From: Acidobacteriota bacterium
Lineage (GTDB): Bacteria; Acidobacteriota; Terriglobia; Terriglobales; Acidobacteriaceae
NCBI GenBank assembly: GCA_003225555.1
Contig: QIAM01000014.1
Location: 51,961-115,960 of the forward strand
Length of the DNA: 64,000 nucleotides
Reading direction: 5' to 3'
Positions 27,441-35,731 of the stretch are shown in pieces. The notes under the pieces were generated by a model. It was not told the origin of the DNA, ran no database searches, and saw only the letters and a program-made list of their open reading frames with translations. Position numbers and translations under genes: made by a program. The stretch's first letter is position 1. Each line of letters begins with the position of its first letter.

Positions 27441-28187
27441 ATGATCACCCGTTCAGACGACTACCTGGAATATTGCCGCGAGACCGCGAAGGGCGCCAGG
27501 GACCCTCACGACTTGGCGCTTCGGGGCAGAGACAAACGGGAAATTACGCGGCTCGTCCACGAACGCATCGTCGCCGAGGTCGATCTTCATCCCGGCGATG
27601 ATCTGGTAGACGTCGGCTGCGGGGACGGCACGCTGCTTCGAATGGCGAAGAAGGCCGGTGCTCGAAGCGCCCTTGGCCTGCTCGCCACCGACGAAGAGGT
27701 TGCTGTCCTCCGTCGGTTTGGCTTGCACGTACAACAAGCGCTTACCGACAAACTTCCGCTCCCCGATGAGAGCGCCTCGGTGGTGGTATGCAATAACGTG
27801 TTGTTGGTGGTGCCGCGGGAAAAGATTCCAGCGAGTTTGCGTGAGATTCAGCGCATCGCCAAGCCGGGTGCGCGCGTTTTTTTGGGGGAGATTCCGTTTG
27901 CGCAGCCGCCTGACCCAACTCCGCAGTTTATCTCCCGCCGGGAGTTGCTCTCCCATCTATATCGCAAGCACGGGCTGAGAACGTGGTTCGGGATGCTGCG
28001 AAGGATGGGTTGGTGGGCGGCTACAGGAAAGCCTGCCGTTGTATGCCCCGGCACTGCGATTTCGTTCTACGCTGAACCATCCGATTTCATCGCCATGGCG
28101 CAAGACGCTGGTCTGGAACTTGTGCGCTACTGGCAGCACGAATATCCGGACACCCGCAACAATTACTTGTTCCGAAGAGCAAGTTAG
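27441..28187 (+). CDS. Class I SAM-dependent methyltransferase
   Basis: 248 residues. Motif I is LVDVGCGDGTLLRMAKKAG (about 52-70), followed by ATDEEVAVLRRFG and the motif IV-like region SASVVVCNNVLLVVPREKI, then REIQRIAKPGARVFLGEIPF. This is the standard Rossmann methyltransferase layout; the acceptor is unknown. Start ATG 27441 (MITRSDDYLEYCRET) directly follows the duplicated oxidase tail, so its promoter must lie within or near that remnant. The C-terminal portion contains ISFYAEPSDFIAMAQDAGLE. It is convergent with the PIN-toxin gene, ten bases apart. Confidence 0.85.
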   Translation: MITRSDDYLEYCRETAKGARDPHDLALRGRDKREITRLVHERIVAEVDLHPGDDLVDVGCGDGTLLRMAKKAGARSALGLLATDEEVAVLRRFGLHVQQALTDKLPLPDESASVVVCNNVLLVVPREKIPASLREIQRIAKPGARVFLGEIPFAQPPDPTPQFISRRELLSHLYRKHGLRTWFGMLRRMGWWAATGKPAVVCPGTAISFYAEPSDFIAMAQDAGLELVRYWQHEYPDTRNNYLFRRAS

Positions 28188-28197
28188 CTGCAAGCGT

Positions 28198-28602
28198 TCA
28201 CTTGAACGGATTACAAACGGTCAGTTGGCCATCGATGATTTGACCGTCCTGAAAAGCTTCGGAATAGAGTGTCCGGCATCCAGCCCGCAACGCGGCGGCT
28301 GCGATGAGTGCGTCATGGATGCCAAAGCCGTCCTGCTCCGCAATCCTCAATCCTGCTTCGTGCGTTCCGACAGTGACTGCGAGCGGCGATCTACACAACA
28401 GGCGGATCGCAGCCAGCGCCTCTCGTACTTCCTGCCATGGCATGTGTATCTTGCGCCGAGCTACTGAGGCAAACTCGTTCAGCACCTGGACACTGATGAC
28501 CCCGCCTGCCGCAAGTAACTCCTCGGCGCGAGGGCCGCGAGGATCGTCCTGAGCGATGGAATAAATCAGAATGTTGGTGTCGAAGAATGCCTTACCGGGC
28601 AT
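28198..28602 (-). CDS. vapC: PIN-domain toxin (VapC family)
   Basis: 134-residue PIN ribonuclease of a type II toxin-antitoxin pair. The acidic site residues appear in family order: Asp8 in FFDTNILIYS, Glu in VLNEFASVARRK, Asp in FGIHDALIAAAAL and the final acidic group in LYSEAFQDGQIIDG. VapC toxins cleave tRNA or rRNA; the target is not predictable. Its start overlaps the end of the AbrB-type antitoxin gene by 11 bases, which is the usual antitoxin-first arrangement. It is probably controlled with the antitoxin from the operator-like palindrome at 28840-28857. Confidence 0.9.
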   Translation of the reverse strand: MPGKAFFDTNILIYSIAQDDPRGPRAEELLAAGGVISVQVLNEFASVARRKIHMPWQEVREALAAIRLLCRSPLAVTVGTHEAGLRIAEQDGFGIHDALIAAAALRAGCRTLYSEAFQDGQIIDGQLTVCNPFK

Positions 28603-28822
28603 TCGCGTCAGCCCGGTCGAAGACGAATCCTGGAGGCAAAGGACGTCGTAACTTGCGTAGACGCGCCAGCGCGCGTTCTCTGGCGGGATCGCGGCTTACT
28701 TCGAAGGTTCGGTTCCCGGCGACGCTAATCTCGATCTGATCTCCCTCTTTCAGCTCCAGCGCCTCCACGACCGTAGATGGCAAGCGAACCGCCAGACTGT
28801 TTCCCCATTTTGATACCTGCAT
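28592..28822 (-). CDS. AbrB/MazE-type antitoxin
   Basis: 76-residue swapped-hairpin DNA-binding antitoxin. The SpoVT/AbrB-type start MQVSKWGNSLAVRLPSTVVE followed by LKEGDQIEISVAG is diagnostic. The C-terminal 35 residues are basic and end FVFDRADANAR, the likely toxin-neutralising tail. I chose ATG 28822 rather than a 97-residue extension because homology starts there and a G-rich site (ggggggtcc) lies just upstream. A TATACA-N6-TGTATA inverted repeat lies 18-35 bases upstream and is a likely autoregulatory operator. Confidence 0.9.
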   Translation of the reverse strand: MQVSKWGNSLAVRLPSTVVEALELKEGDQIEISVAGNRTFEVSRDPARERALARLRKLRRPLPPGFVFDRADANAR

Positions 28823-28839
28823 AGGACCCCCCAGAATAA

Positions 28840-28857
28840 TATACATCGTATTGTATA
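28840..28857. promoter_or_regulatory. Inverted repeat upstream of the AbrB/PIN pair, putative operator
   Basis: tatacatcgtattgtata: 6-bp perfect arms TATACA/TGTATA with a 6-base centre, in an AT-rich patch within GC-rich surroundings, 18-35 bases before the antitoxin start. Autoregulation by AbrB/MazE-type antitoxins at such sites is well established; binding here is inferred. Confidence 0.55.
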
Positions 28858-29171
28858 TCCACGGAGGACGAAGGTAAAGGGCCATTATGATTCGCCGCTG
28901 AGGCTGGATATTAGCTAAAAGATAACTTTGTGATTAGGAGCGATTTAAGGGCCAGCAGCGCGTACTCTGAGTCCTCCTCGGGCCGCCGCCGAGCTTACAA
29001 GGGCAATTCTGTGCGTTCCAGGGCTATCCTACGCATGGCTGCAAGCAGCGTTGCAGGCAATCCGGCCGCCGTATGTCGCGCGTGTTTTCAATAACTTACA
29101 GATAACATGCTGAAAGCAATGACGATGCGTGAACCGGTGTACGTACATAATCGTGTGTATCTGACTACGTA

Positions 29172-29200
29172 GGGGCGGACGCTTTCGTCCGCCCGCCCCC
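29172..29200. repeat. Palindromic repeat family D, copy 2
   Basis: ggggcggacgctttcgtccg followed by cccgcccc: arms GGGCGGAC (29173-29180) and GTCCGCCC (29187-29194) with a 6-base loop. The surrounding gap 28823-29252 holds the toxin-antitoxin operator and this repeat; I see no gene in the rest. Confidence 0.65.
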
Positions 29201-29252
29201 GAACGATTGCGTCCGGGACTACGCGGATCGCTGGTCACTGACGCTACAACGC

Positions 29253-30572
29253 TCAGGCTGTTGAAGATGCCCGTCGACGATGTCGCCCTTTCAGCAGCCA
29301 ATACACCGCCGGTCCCAGCAACATGGCAATCGAGCCCCCGATCACCGCGAAGCGGTCGCTCCCCAGCAGCGCGAGGATGGCCATCACCACCGGGGCGACT
29401 ACCACGTAGAGCAATCCTGCGCGCCCTCCCGGGACGTGGAAGGCGCGGGGCATATCAGGACGCAAGCGCCGAAGTTTCCACGCGGAGAGCACGGTCAGTA
29501 CCGTAGTCGCCGAGCGCAACCAGATGTAGACGGAGATGAGTTGAGTCAGGCTGTGCCGGGCGAGCAGGCCATAGATGATCGCCGAGGCCACGACGGCGAT
29601 CCACGGAGTGCCGTAGCGAGGATGCCGCCGGGTGAGGATGTGCGGGAGATATCCATCTTGCGCCATGGCGAAAGGCATTCGCGTCGTAGTGAGTACCGTG
29701 CCGTTGAGCAAGGCAACGTTGGTGACCATGGCTGCGAGCGTCATCCACGTGCCCAGCCATGGGCCTCCGATAAGGCCCGCGGCATCGGCGAAATATCCCG
29801 TGTGCCAGCTCTGCCAGTTGCCGAGCGCAGCCAGGCCGGTGATTGTGGGAAGCAGGTACGTTGCGATTGAGAGCGGAACGACTAACGCGAGCGCTCGCGG
29901 ATAGCTGCGCTGTGGGTCTTCCACTTCTTCGGCGACCGTCGAGAGCTGTTCGTATCCGGAGTACGACCACAAGCCCAGGGCCAACCCCACGCCAAAAATC
30001 TTAAATAGCGCCTGATGCGGAGGCACGAAGGGCACGAGCGGATTGTGGTTCCATTTGGTGAAAGCGATGACGACCATCACCATCACCGGGATGAAGATGA
30101 AAATCTCCAGCGCGGTGGCGAACTGGCCGACCATCTGGATGCCGCGAACGTTGATCCAGGTAATGACGGCGATCAGCGCCAGTGAAACCAGGTAATGCTT
30201 CCATCCCGTGATCTGCGGGAAGTAGTAGACGAGGTAGTCGGTGAAGAGAACCGCGTAGGCTCCGCCGAGCAGGAACGATGCGGTCCAGTTCCACCATCCA
30301 GCGAGAAATCCCCAGAAATCTCCGAAGGCGGCGCGGGTCCAGCGATAGAAGCCGCCTTCGACGGGCATGGCTGCGGTCAGTTCGGCTGAGACCAGCGAAA
30401 CCGGGATGCACCAGAAAAACGGCAGCACCACGATATAGAGCAGCGTCATTCCCGGACCGGCGGTGGTGACCATATCCTCGATGCCGAAGGGGCCGCCCGT
30501 GGTGTAGGAGAACATTACGAAGACGAGGTAGAAGAGGCCAGCCTTGCGGAGAGTGCGCTCCGGTGAGGTCAT
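29253..30572 (-). CDS. APC-superfamily amino acid permease
   Basis: 439-residue transporter with about twelve hydrophobic segments. The N-terminal TM1 region YLVFVMFSYTTGGPFGIEDM has the helix-breaking glycines of APC transporters, followed by PVSLVSAELTAAMPVEGGFY and later GLWSYSGYEQLSTVAEEVED (TM6 substrate region). It imports an amino acid or polyamine by proton or sodium coupling or exchange; the substrate is unknown. The two amine oxidases 3 kb away make a catabolic link possible but not demonstrated. It ends ten bases after the ogt gene's stop region on the same strand order (ogt upstream). Confidence 0.9.
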   Translation of the reverse strand: MTSPERTLRKAGLFYLVFVMFSYTTGGPFGIEDMVTTAGPGMTLLYIVVLPFFWCIPVSLVSAELTAAMPVEGGFYRWTRAAFGDFWGFLAGWWNWTASFLLGGAYAVLFTDYLVYYFPQITGWKHYLVSLALIAVITWINVRGIQMVGQFATALEIFIFIPVMVMVVIAFTKWNHNPLVPFVPPHQALFKIFGVGLALGLWSYSGYEQLSTVAEEVEDPQRSYPRALALVVPLSIATYLLPTITGLAALGNWQSWHTGYFADAAGLIGGPWLGTWMTLAAMVTNVALLNGTVLTTTRMPFAMAQDGYLPHILTRRHPRYGTPWIAVVASAIIYGLLARHSLTQLISVYIWLRSATTVLTVLSAWKLRRLRPDMPRAFHVPGGRAGLLYVVVAPVVMAILALLGSDRFAVIGGSIAMLLGPAVYWLLKGRHRRRASSTA

Positions 30573-30581
30573 CGTTGCCGG

Positions 30582-31124
30582 TCAGGCGGCGAGAGTTCCG
30601 GTGAGCGCGCCTTCGAGTTCGAGCAGGCGGCGCTTGAGGTCGAGGCCTCCACCGTATCCGCAGAGTGTGCCGTCGGAGGCGATTACGCGGTGGCAGGGGA
30701 CTACGATCGCGATCGGGTTGCGATTGTTCGCCATGCCCACGGCTCGGAAGGCGTTCGGCTTGCCGACAGCTCGGGCGATGTCAGCGTAGGTTCGCGTCTC
30801 GCCATAGGGTATGGCTTGGAGGGCGCGCCAGCAGGCTAGTTGGAAGTCTGTGCCTCGAAGGTCGAGAGGAAAAGTGAAACGCCGCCGCTGGCCGGAAAAA
30901 TATTCGTCGAGCTCACGCAAGTAAGGACGCAGCCCGCTTTCGGACAACTCAAATGCAACCCGGCTTCGTTCTTGTTCTTCTCGCAAGTTTCTAGGATTGG
31001 GGCGAATCGATTGTTGGCCAGGAGACCTGGCGTCGAACTCCAACGCCACCAGGCCATGCTCGGAGGCGGCGAGGAACAGCGGTCCGATGGGCGACGTAAA
31101 CATTGTGGAATAAAGCGTTTCCAT
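30582..31124 (-). CDS. ogt: Methylated-DNA-[protein]-cysteine S-methyltransferase
   Basis: 180-residue DNA repair protein that transfers alkyl groups from O6-alkylguanine to its own cysteine. The active-site PCHR appears in IAIVVPCHRVIASDGTLCGY, and upstream are FQLACWRALQAIPYGETRTY and the DNA-binding GKPNAFRAVGMANNRNP. The N-terminal region is the ribonuclease-like half typical of Ogt. I chose ATG 31124 (METLYSTMFTSPIGPL), with GGA nine bases upstream, over a 26-residue extension of atypical content. It lies just upstream of the APC permease on the same strand, ten bases apart; a functional link is doubtful. Confidence 0.95.
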   Translation of the reverse strand: METLYSTMFTSPIGPLFLAASEHGLVALEFDARSPGQQSIRPNPRNLREEQERSRVAFELSESGLRPYLRELDEYFSGQRRRFTFPLDLRGTDFQLACWRALQAIPYGETRTYADIARAVGKPNAFRAVGMANNRNPIAIVVPCHRVIASDGTLCGYGGGLDLKRRLLELEGALTGTLAA

Positions 31125-31255
31125 GGAATCGATCCAGTTTCGCAGCCCCCTGGGGCCTGACCACCATAACATGGGATTGACCCAAGAAGGAGGACGGTTC
31201 ATTTGACAGAATCGATTTTTTTGTCCAGAGTGTCTGCTGCCCTGTTGCGAGGAGA

Positions 31256-31684
31256 ATGTCGAACTTCAAGAAAATGCTGCTGGTTCTCGGCGCTGTCGTG
31301 CTTGGGCCAGTGCTGCTGATAGAACTAGTGGCACTCGCCGCCGGGGACTGGCATGCCGTCGGCGAAACCGGGCGGGGCGATAAGGTCTCGGTCAGCTCGA
31401 TGCGGATTCTGAAAAACAATATGCGCACCGCCTGGGTGCGAGTGGAGTTCAAAGAGCCGGCCAGTCTTCCCCAGGGTGGTCCGTTCGTGGAAATGCGGGC
31501 GAGGGTGCGGTTCAACTGCAAGACCGGCAGCAGCATTCCGAGCGACGAATGGTTCTACTCTCGCGATCGCAGCGGCAAGCTGGTGGTCAGCAAGAAGACG
31601 AAACGTGACGATGAGTTCGGGAAGGCGTCCGAGGGCGGGTTTGGCGAGATAGTCAGCCAGCACGTTTGCCAGCAGAAGAAATAA
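31256..31684 (+). CDS. Hypothetical membrane-anchored or secreted protein
   Basis: 142 residues with one hydrophobic N-terminal segment (KKMLLVLGAVVLGPVLLIELVALA). The mature part is a small domain with two Cys (FNCKTG and QHVCQQKK), plus WVRVEFKEP and EWFYSRDRSGKL. The pattern, including the cysteine placement, resembles surface-adhesin-E-like small domains but I cannot confirm that. GAGGAG lies right before ATG 31256. It is divergent from ogt. Confidence 0.65.
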   Translation: MSNFKKMLLVLGAVVLGPVLLIELVALAAGDWHAVGETGRGDKVSVSSMRILKNNMRTAWVRVEFKEPASLPQGGPFVEMRARVRFNCKTGSSIPSDEWFYSRDRSGKLVVSKKTKRDDEFGKASEGGFGEIVSQHVCQQKK

Positions 31685-31901
31685 GCACAATCGGTCTCAA
31701 CGTCGCGAGCACCCTGCATTCCCCGGAATTATGGCTTGGACCCAGCCGGCCATGTGGTAGGATTGCGGCCCTCCCCTGAGCTCCCATTCTCATGCATTTT
31801 CCGCATGCATGACACCTCGGTAACCTCCCAACCACTTCCAACCATCTTGCTTTCGGCTTATTCTGTTAACGAGACAGCGGAAGAATTTCACCCACCCAGG
31901 T

Positions 31902-32297
31902 ATGGATTCACTACGAATTTATGGATTGATTGCGGCGGGAAGCGCCATGGTGCTTGGAGCCTACGCGCTGCTGCGGCGCAAGCCGAAGACTTCCGCCGAA
32001 CAGGAACGCGAGCGGCGGCTGTGGCTGGACGGCGTTGGCCGCATTACTGATGGGACCGTCATTGATGTGCAGGAGCTGGCTGCGGCGGAAAGCCAGCGTA
32101 CTCCCGCGACCCTGCTGATTTACAAATACGACGTGGCCGGAGTCTCCTACGAGTGCTCGCAGGATGTTACCCATCTTCGCCAGTGGATCAATCTGCATTC
32201 CTGCCGGCTGGGGCTGCACACCTCGGTGAAGTATGATCCGCAGAATCCGGGGAACTCGCTCGTTATTTCGGAGAGCTGGATGGGGTTGAGGCAGTAG
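31902..32297 (+). CDS. Hypothetical membrane protein, DUF3592-like
   Basis: 131 residues: one N-terminal membrane segment (YGLIAAGSAMVLGAYALL), a basic/charged linker, then a beta-rich domain with RITDGTVIDVQELAAAE, YKYDVAGVSYECSQDV and VKYDPQNPGNSLVISES. That sequence of motifs (conversion of a 'G-x-V' strand, 'Y-x-Y-x-V-x-G', 'V-x-Y-D-P-x-N-P') is what DUF3592-type proteins show; function unknown. A composite repeat cluster begins immediately after its stop codon. Confidence 0.7.
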   Translation: MDSLRIYGLIAAGSAMVLGAYALLRRKPKTSAEQERERRLWLDGVGRITDGTVIDVQELAAAESQRTPATLLIYKYDVAGVSYECSQDVTHLRQWINLHSCRLGLHTSVKYDPQNPGNSLVISESWMGLRQ

Positions 32298-32540
32298 GCA
32301 GTGGTCAGTGGCCAGTGATCAGTGGCCAGTGGCCAGTGAATCAGCTCTCAGCTCTCGAACTCCATGGCAACTACTCGCGAGATCCTTCGCTCCGCCTGAA
32401 AAGCGGCTACGCTCAGGATGACGCCTTCCCAAGTGTGGCGATTGTTGCGTGTCTCCTACACCACTCAACTGTGGGCCTGAAGCGAATGCTAAGAGCGATA
32501 GGGTTTGACCGGCCAATGACCACTGGCCACTGACCACTGC
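32298..32540. repeat. Composite repeat cluster: inverted CAGTGGTCAGTGGCCAGTG arms enclosing a family B unit
   Basis: The left arm at 32298-32335 is built from direct units of cagtggtcagtggccagtga. The right arm at 32511-32540 is its reverse complement (ggccaatgaccactggccac ...), about 27 of 30 bases matching by eye. Between them, 32379-32425 carries family B copy 3 (gagatccttcgctccgcctg). The arms sit directly between the DUF3592-like gene and the convergent kinase gene. It could form a long stem; no transposase or other gene lies inside. Confidence 0.75.
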
Positions 32541-32543
32541 TTT

Positions 32544-34166
32544 TCACTGCCAACTGAGCCGCATCGCGGTATTGTGGCGGTCGAAGGTCACCTGCAGGTT
32601 CTTCACGCCTCCTCCTACAAACTCGGCTGAAACAGTTTTCGAGAGGTCGATGGACTGGTCGGAGGTTTGTGCGCGCAGGCGAAGAGTATGCGTGCCGGCG
32701 GGGACCTGAATGCTTTCCGAGCCGACGCCGCGAATCCCGTTGAAGACGACCAGGCGTTTCTGAGTCCCTCCATGCAACGGGCGGGTTACAGCCAGCTGGT
32801 CATCGATCCAAATGGAGAGCGTGGCTTCCTTGAACTGATGCTGCACCGCGAGTTCCAAGGTTGCGGTGGGCACAATCACAGCCTTCGGCTGGGACTTCCC
32901 GGCTGAGCGGCTCGCAGTCTGCAATTTCAGAGGCTTTGCGTTCTTCGGCGCCGAGTTGGGAGCTGCCGAATTGCCCGAGGAGGACGCGGCTTCATTCTCG
33001 GAAACTTTCGGCACTGGAGGTTTCTGATTTCGGCGGCTGGCCACGCTCGTATCCTGCGCGCCATCCTGATCGACGCCCGCCGCTTGTATCGCCGTGGCCT
33101 TCGGAGATAAGAAGGCTTCCTTGGCTGGGATTGCGACGCCGATGACTAGCACCGTCAGTGCCGCGCCGAGAAGGATGTCTCTTAACGGAGTCTGCCGCAG
33201 TGCTGCCCCGAAAAAGTGATTGGCCTTTCCGGCAGCCGCGGCGCGCGCGGTGGTGGAGGATGAAACCTGGAATGAACCCGTAGTGGCTCGCGCCAGACTC
33301 CCCATCGATATGGTGGTCGATCCCGGCTTGTATTGCATGCGCAGTCCGCGAAGATCATTGGCGAATTCGGCGCCGCGTTGATAGCGGTCGGCAGGATCTT
33401 TGGCCATGGCGCGAAAAATTACGGCGTCAAGGGTGCGGGGCAAATCGAGATCAAAAGCGCTGGCCGGTACCGGATCGCGGTTTACCACCTTGAAGCAAAC
33501 CGTGGTCGCGCTGTTGCCGTGAAATGGCGAATGGCCGGTCACCATGGCGTAGAGAATGACGCCCAACGAAAAAATATCCGAACGGCCATCCACGCCTTCG
33601 CCGCTGAGTTGTTCGGGAGCCATATATGCGGGCGTGCCCATCACCTTACCCGGAAGGGTCAATTGGCTCAGATTCAGCTTGGCGATGCCGAAGTCGGCAA
33701 TCTTGGCGTGTCCGTCTTCGGTGACCAGGATGTTCGCCGGCTTGATGTCACGGTGGACTACGCCTTGCGCGTGCGCATAGTCGAGCGCCTCGGCCAGTTC
33801 TTCGGCGAGTTGGAGCGCGTTGGGAAGAGGCAATTTCTTTTCACGGATAAGAATCTTGTTCAAGGTTTCGCCGGCAACGAATTCGAGAACAATATAAGGA
33901 CTTTGATCGTCCGGGTTCTGCCCGACGTCAAAGATGGCCACGATGCCGGGATGGTGCAGGCGTCCGGCAGCTTGTGCTTCGCAAACAAACCGCTGCCGGA
34001 ACTCTTCTTCCTGCTCGGGATCGTGCCCGCGGATGGAGAACGTCTTTACCGCGACCTGCCGATCGATCTGCGGATCGCGCGCCTTGTACACCACACCCAT
34101 GGCACCCCGGCCGAGTTCAGCTAAGATCTCGTAACGCCCAAACCGCCTGGTTTCCTGATTTTCCAT
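32544..34166 (-). CDS. Membrane Ser/Thr protein kinase (PknB-like)
   Basis: 540 residues. The kinase domain spans about 12-270: Gly-rich loop LGRGAMGVVYKA, Lys in RQVAVKTF, catalytic loop VVHRDIKPANIL, DFG in AKIADFGIAK and APEQLSGEG. All essential residues are present, so it should be active. One membrane segment lies at about 325-348, and an extracytoplasmic part follows with a Ser/Pro/Lys-rich linker and a beta domain (about 450-540, VPAGTHTLRLRAQTSDQSI) of PEGA-like character. It thus looks like an envelope-sensing kinase. ATG 34166 precedes MENQETRRFGRYEIL; no clear Shine-Dalgarno is seen. Confidence 0.92.
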   Translation of the reverse strand: MENQETRRFGRYEILAELGRGAMGVVYKARDPQIDRQVAVKTFSIRGHDPEQEEEFRQRFVCEAQAAGRLHHPGIVAIFDVGQNPDDQSPYIVLEFVAGETLNKILIREKKLPLPNALQLAEELAEALDYAHAQGVVHRDIKPANILVTEDGHAKIADFGIAKLNLSQLTLPGKVMGTPAYMAPEQLSGEGVDGRSDIFSLGVILYAMVTGHSPFHGNSATTVCFKVVNRDPVPASAFDLDLPRTLDAVIFRAMAKDPADRYQRGAEFANDLRGLRMQYKPGSTTISMGSLARATTGSFQVSSSTTARAAAAGKANHFFGAALRQTPLRDILLGAALTVLVIGVAIPAKEAFLSPKATAIQAAGVDQDGAQDTSVASRRNQKPPVPKVSENEAASSSGNSAAPNSAPKNAKPLKLQTASRSAGKSQPKAVIVPTATLELAVQHQFKEATLSIWIDDQLAVTRPLHGGTQKRLVVFNGIRGVGSESIQVPAGTHTLRLRAQTSDQSIDLSKTVSAEFVGGGVKNLQVTFDRHNTAMRLSWQ

Positions 34167-34359
34167 AGACAAATGTGCGGCTGCCAGCGGCTGTGCACAC
34201 GCACACGCCGGGCTTGCGGAGGGAGGGATAATCAATGTTAATCGCTGTCGCATGCCTCATCCGACGAGAACTTGGTCTTGACGGGTTACGGCAGTAACGC
34301 AGGGTCACACGCCGATTGGCTGACTGTGGGGAAAGGACAGAGCCGCTGAAGGTGTCGTT

Positions 34360-35271
34360 CTAGCTTCCTGGGGTGAAGCCGCCGCTGTGGGCAACTGTCA
34401 TGCGGAGGTACTTATACGGGTTGACCGGGGTGTCGTTGATGCGAACTTCGTAGTGAAGGTGCGGGCCGGTGGAGCGTCCGCTGAGTCCGACGTAACCGAT
34501 CACATCGCCGCGATTGACGTGCTGTCCGGAGGTAACGGCGTAACCGGAAAGGTGTCCGTAGCGCGTACTGATGCCATGGCCATGATCGAGCATGACCATC
34601 TTGCCGTATCCGCCTTGAAAATCAGCGTAGGTCACAACACCACCGGCGGGCGCGATGACTGGATGCCCGTAGCTGCCTCCAATGTCTACACCGCTGTGGA
34701 ATGTGCCTTCACCGTTGAATGGATCGATGCGCTCACCGAAGCTGCCGGTCACCGGGCCTTCGACGGGCCAGAGATTCGGGGCAGAGTTGGCGCGAATCCA
34801 GTCGGCGGTGGTCGCGTTCCGCGTCAGGCCCATGGTGAGGCCGACCATCGTCGCTCCGCTAAGAGCTGACGTCCGCAAGGCGTGAAGCTGATCGAGGGAG
34901 GAAGTCACATCGGCGTCTTGAATCTGCTCCGAGGTGGCGGTCACCAACGTGGGCTGCGATTTAAGACCGTACAGCGCGGAGACCTCGCTGGCGAGCGAGC
35001 CCAGGGATGCGACCTGAACGTCACGTTCCTTGGCGACCTGCTCGAGGCGCGAATAATTGTCCTTCAGTTGATCTTTTTCTGTGCGCAGCTGGTTGTAGCG
35101 GGAAACTTTCAACAGCATGCGGGTATAAGAGCTGGCGATACCGGTGAGGCTGAGGAATCCAATCGCGGCACCGACTACAAATATGTAGAGGTACTGCACG
35201 GGGATGGAGATCTTGCGCAACTGGCCGTCGTCCCCGCGGGCCACAAAAAGGATGTAAAAGCGTTTTCTCAA
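34360..35271 (-). CDS. M23-family peptidase with N-terminal coiled coil, TTG start
   Basis: 303 residues. The N-terminal cytoplasmic stub (MRKRFYILFVARGDDGQLRK) is followed by a membrane segment (about 30-52), a coiled coil (about 58-100, YNQLRTEKDQLKDNYSRLEQ) and a C-terminal LytM/M23 domain with HSGVDIGGSYGHPV (zinc His/Asp) and GPHLHYEVRIND (HxH). It is a likely envelope endopeptidase or amidase-activating factor. I chose TTG 35271 because AGAGG lies five to ten bases upstream and the family begins MRKRFY; the ATG at 35373 would add an unrelated 34 residues. Confidence 0.85.
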   Translation of the reverse strand: MRKRFYILFVARGDDGQLRKISIPVQYLYIFVVGAAIGFLSLTGIASSYTRMLLKVSRYNQLRTEKDQLKDNYSRLEQVAKERDVQVASLGSLASEVSALYGLKSQPTLVTATSEQIQDADVTSSLDQLHALRTSALSGATMVGLTMGLTRNATTADWIRANSAPNLWPVEGPVTGSFGERIDPFNGEGTFHSGVDIGGSYGHPVIAPAGGVVTYADFQGGYGKMVMLDHGHGISTRYGHLSGYAVTSGQHVNRGDVIGYVGLSGRSTGPHLHYEVRINDTPVNPYKYLRMTVAHSGGFTPGS

Positions 35272-35731
35272 ATATGCCTCTTTTAAGCTTGAAATCAGGC
35301 TCCGCAAATCCAGGGCGGCTCTGTGGTTGCAGAAACCCTGAGCGGTCATCCTGACTCGGGCTGCGTTCCCCATCGGGAAAGGAAACTACCGCGCCCGCTA
35401 CCTACCGGAACCGGAAGCCAGAGCCCAAAAAATGTATTTCTCTGCATTCCTAACCGGACGCAGAACTTAGCTCGGCCAAAGGTCGATTGAAAGACTGGCT
35501 AACGGTACCAAACTGGGTTCCACCGTGTCAACGACGCGATAGTTCCTAAGAAGTTACTGAAGGCGGGTAATTGGAGATCACCCCGGTCAGGTTACTTCCG
35601 GGTTGGGCGTCCGGCAACGAATGGCCCTTGGGACAATGTCAAGGACGCCAACAGCTGTCAGCCTCCAGACGTTGTGAATCTCGCCGGGCGAATCTCACAT
35701 CATCCGGGGTGTCCGCTATAGTGTTTGCGCT
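35272..35731. other. Divergent promoter region, no gene seen
   Basis: 460 bases between the M23 gene and thiL on opposite strands. I see no supported gene, tRNA or riboswitch; thiL's GTG start at 35732 is preceded only by a weak ribosome binding site. Promoters for both neighbours should lie here. Confidence 0.5.

Noticed and set aside
33333..34124. 263-residue plus-strand frame inside the Ser/Thr kinase gene
   Set aside because: Shadow of the kinase domain, with no independent support.
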